Assembly: GCF_014132155.1 (NCBI RefSeq)
Contig: NZ_BLJQ01000003.1
Location: 122,450 to 186,449, forward strand
Direction: 5' to 3'
DNA: 64,000 bases
Source of the DNA: Gluconobacter sp. Gdi
GTDB lineage: Bacteria > Pseudomonadota > Alphaproteobacteria > Acetobacterales > Acetobacteraceae
The notes beneath the pieces were generated by a model, which saw nothing but the letters and a program-made list of their open reading frames with translations, was not told the origin of the DNA and did no database searches. A program made the position numbers and the translations under genes. Positions 61,822-64,000 of the stretch are shown here, piece after piece. Numbering within the stretch: the stretch's first letter is position 1; every line of letters starts with the position of its first letter.

Positions 61822-63648
61822 TTATTCCACCGTGACAGATTTCGCCAGATTGCGAGGCTGGTCTACGTCCGTACCCTTCAGAAGTGCGACTTCATACGCC
61901 AGGATCTGAACTGGGATAGCATAGAGAATGGGGGCAACGAACGCATCGACGTCCGGCAGGATGACAACATGCTCCGCAACGCCTTCCAGACGCTTGGCGC
62001 CGACGGCATCTGTAAAGGCCAGAATACGACCACCTCGAGCCTTGGCTTCTTGAAGATTCGAAAGTGTTTTATCGAACAGGATGGTTGATGGAGCGATCGC
62101 GACGACCGGAACGGTTCTATCGATCAGGCTGATCGGACCATGCTTCAGTTCACCAGCCGCATAAGCTTCTGCATGGATATAACTGATTTCTTTAAGTTTT
62201 AGAGCGCCTTCGAACGCGATCGGTGTGCAGATACCACGACCCAGATACAGAACATCGCGAGCTTCCGCGACAATGCGCGCCATTTCCTGAATGGCCTCAA
62301 CGCGTGTGAACACTTCGGCGGCCCGAGACGGCAAATCAAGCAGGCTTGCTGTCAGGGTCTCTTCCCGTGCCTTGTCGATCGTTCCGCGAGCTCGTGCAAA
62401 ATCAATAGAAAGAGCTGCAAGAACAGAGAGTTGTGCCGTAAAGGCCTTGGTTGAGGCTACAGAAATTTCCGGACCAGCAACCATGCCCAAGACGAGATCG
62501 CTTTCGCGGCCCATCGTCGAATGCTCGACATTTAGAACCGACACAATGCTCTGTCCTGCCTTCTTAAGGCTGCGCAGGACACCAAGCGTATCTGCCGTCT
62601 CGCCAGACTGGGAAATCAGCAGTGCCACGCCCTTGTCTGGTTGCGGCGCATCGCGATAGCGCATTTCAGACGCTACATCGATCTCCACCGGAACGCGCGC
62701 TAGCGATTCAAGCCAGTAGCGCCCGACCATGCCCGCATAGAAAGCAGACCCACAGGCTGTAATTGTGACGCGGGGCACCTGTGCCGGATCGAAAGGCATT
62801 TCCGGCAGGGCAATTGTCTTGGACGCTGGATCCGTAATGCGCTGAAGCGTCTGGCCAATGGCGACCGGATGCTCGTGCAGTTCTTTCTCCATGTAATGGC
62901 GATAGCCATCCTTGCCGACCTGCCCTGCCATGAACGCAATGTTCTGGATTGGACGGCTGACTTCCTGACCTTCCCCGTTTAAGATGATGACATTGCCGGG
63001 CGTCAGTTCGCACCAGTCTCCATCGTCCAGATAGGTGATGCGGCTTGCCAGAGGTGCCAGGGCGAGGCTGTCGGAGCCAAGAAACATCTCGCCGTCGCCG
63101 TAACCTACAGCGAGAGGCGCACCGTGGCGTGCGCCGATGAGCAGACCATCATGACCCTGAAAGATGATGGCAATGGCATAAGCGCCTTCAAGACGCTTGA
63201 TGGCCGCAAAAGCGGCCTCACGCGGTGTTTTGCCCTGATCAAGGTAGAAATCGACGAGATGGGCGACTGTTTCTGAATCTGTGTCGGACAGGAAAATCCG
63301 GCCTTCACTTTCAAGCTCGGCCTTCAATGTCGCAAAGTTTTCGATGATGCCGTTATGCACGATGGCAACCCGGCCTGCCGCATGGGGATGGGCATTGGCT
63401 TCTGTCGGTGCGCCATGTGTGGCCCAACGCGTATGGCCGATGCCTGTGGTGCCGGTTAGCGGATCAGCCTTCAGAACAGTTTCAAGATTATCAAGCTTGC
63501 CAGCGGCGCGGCGGCGGTCAATTGTGCCGTCGGCTGTAAGCGTGGCGATGCCTGCGGAATCATATCCGCGGTATTCAAGCCTGCGGAGAGCCTCGAAGAC
63601 GATCGGGGTGGCTGGACGATGGCCTACAACGCCACAAATTCCACACAT
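61822..63648 (-). CDS. glmS: Glutamine-fructose-6-phosphate aminotransferase GlmS
   Basis: GlmS makes glucosamine-6-phosphate, the first step toward UDP-GlcNAc. The 608-residue product begins [20 protein letters not shown], with Cys2 as the amidotransferase nucleophile. It has RRLEYRGYDSAGI, GHTRWATHGAPTEANAHPH, two SIS domains (ITACGSAFYAGMVGRYWLES; VLYLGRGICTPIAFEGALKLKE) and ends KSVTVE. The start overlaps the glmU stop by one base (TGATG). There is no glmS ribozyme-like leader, as expected outside Firmicutes. Confidence 0.97.
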   Translation of the reverse strand: MCGICGVVGHRPATPIVFEALRRLEYRGYDSAGIATLTADGTIDRRRAAGKLDNLETVLKADPLTGTTGIGHTRWATHGAPTEANAHPHAAGRVAIVHNGIIENFATLKAELESEGRIFLSDTDSETVAHLVDFYLDQGKTPREAAFAAIKRLEGAYAIAIIFQGHDGLLIGARHGAPLAVGYGDGEMFLGSDSLALAPLASRITYLDDGDWCELTPGNVIILNGEGQEVSRPIQNIAFMAGQVGKDGYRHYMEKELHEHPVAIGQTLQRITDPASKTIALPEMPFDPAQVPRVTITACGSAFYAGMVGRYWLESLARVPVEIDVASEMRYRDAPQPDKGVALLISQSGETADTLGVLRSLKKAGQSIVSVLNVEHSTMGRESDLVLGMVAGPEISVASTKAFTAQLSVLAALSIDFARARGTIDKAREETLTASLLDLPSRAAEVFTRVEAIQEMARIVAEARDVLYLGRGICTPIAFEGALKLKEISYIHAEAYAAGELKHGPISLIDRTVPVVAIAPSTILFDKTLSNLQEAKARGGRILAFTDAVGAKRLEGVAEHVVILPDVDAFVAPILYAIPVQILAYEVALLKGTDVDQPRNLAKSVTVE

Positions 63649-64000
63649 CAGCCCTGCTCCTTTTTGGCTTTAAGGGTCTGTTTGATTTCAAGCCCGCGGT
63701 CTGGCTTGATTGTCTGGCGAGCGCGTCCGAAAGCGAGTGCTCCGGCCGGGACGTTTTCTGTGATGGTGCTTCCCGCAGCAATCAACGCGTCATCGCCAAT
63801 TGTGACGGGGGCCACCAGAATGGCATCAGAGCCGATAAAATTGCGGGCGCCGATTGTCGTGCGATGCTTGAAGTATCCATCGTAATTGCAGGTGACGGTC
63901 CCTGCTCCAACATTAGTTTGTGCACCGACGGAGGCGTCACCCAGGTAGGTCAGGTGATTGGCTTTTGCGCCAGGGCCGAGATCGACATTCTTCAGTTCAA
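63648..64000 (-). CDS. glmU: GlmU, C-terminal acetyltransferase part (partial)
   Basis: The last 117 residues of GlmU, the bifunctional enzyme that acetylates GlcN-1-P and makes UDP-GlcNAc. The reverse strand reads [20 protein letters not shown] at the window edge, then the left-handed beta-helix repeats with [32 protein letters not shown] and [17 protein letters not shown]. The stop at 63648-63650 overlaps the glmS ATG by one base, so glmU-glmS form one unit. The uridylyltransferase half lies outside the window. Confidence 0.95.
   Translation of the reverse strand, partial: ELKNVDLGPGAKANHLTYLGDASVGAQTNVGAGTVTCNYDGYFKHRTTIGARNFIGSDAILVAPVTIGDDALIAAGSTITENVPAGALAFGRARQTIKPDRGLEIKQTLKAKKEQG

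Noticed and set aside
63649-63700. glmS ribozyme
   Set aside because: The space before glmS is coding sequence of glmU, leaving no room for a leader.
1-64000. CRISPR arrays, insertion sequences, prophage or toxin-antitoxin modules
   Set aside because: No regularly spaced repeats, transposase, integrase or recognisable toxin pair was seen on either strand.

Overview
The window reads as one stretch of chromosome from an alphaproteobacterium, most likely an acetic acid bacterium (Acetobacteraceae, Gluconobacter-like). The support is moderate GC content, frequent GTG and TTG starts, a Gly/Arg-rich cold-shock protein N-terminus, a Tat-exported lactonase, alphaproteobacterial DUF1217 and DUF4167 proteins, a lipoprotein-type LolA, and the gene orders rodZ-ispG-hisS-prfA and rlpA-dacA-tmk-holB-metG-tatD. 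The genus is an inference. No insertion sequence, prophage, CRISPR array or rRNA operon was found. About 60 protein genes and two tRNAs cover nearly all of the sequence.

Layout. 1-5.4 kb: truncated cold-shock gene, LpxR-like outer-membrane enzyme, a doubly degenerate GGDEF-EAL protein, and recG, which diverges from mfd (5.5-9.0 kb). 9.0-17.5 kb: exported protein, stray DUF1217 flagellar-type protein, PLP decarboxylase, cobT-cobS with a J-domain gene upstream, bolA-lolA, lipB. 17.5-22.8 kb: tRNA-Leu(GAG), galU, DUF3553-comF-grxC-DUF2147, Tat lactonase, ubiG. 23.0-31.4 kb: lysC, nitronate monooxygenase-like gene, rodZ-ispG-hisS-prfA, and prmC behind a small oppositely oriented gene. 31.7-40.3 kb: DUF4167 protein, glycosyltransferase, tRNA-Met(CAU), MscS channel, GIY-YIG/DUF4357 protein, amino-acid permease, uppP, an MCE-domain protein, and a dedA/ATP-grasp pair. 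40.5-48.3 kb: a tightly overlapping run from lytic transglycosylase through rlpA-like, dacA, tmk, holB, metG and tatD to an MBL-fold enzyme. 48.3-54.4 kb: porin, POT peptide transporter, CPA1 antiporter with a cyclic-nucleotide-binding-like tail. 54.5-64 kb: thiO-thiS-thiG-thiE, a polytopic membrane protein coupled to a YdiJ-type flavo/iron-sulfur dehydrogenase, and glmU-glmS.

Much of the content serves the envelope: UDP-GlcNAc supply (glmU, glmS), UDP-glucose (galU), lipid carrier recycling (uppP), peptidoglycan remodelling (mltB-like, rlpA-like, dacA), cell shape (rodZ), lipoprotein and lipid trafficking (lolA, mlaD-like) and lipid A editing (lpxR-like). The rest is mainly cofactor synthesis, translation and DNA repair.

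The least explained signals are non-coding. Three copies of one 15-bp palindrome lie upstream of the peptide transporter. An 18-bp perfect palindrome sits at the ribosome binding site of dedA. Two further spaced inverted repeats occupy divergent intergenic regions. Long hairpins without U-tracts recur at the ends of convergent genes, usually with the stop codon in or at the loop. No clear new multi-gene system was found.
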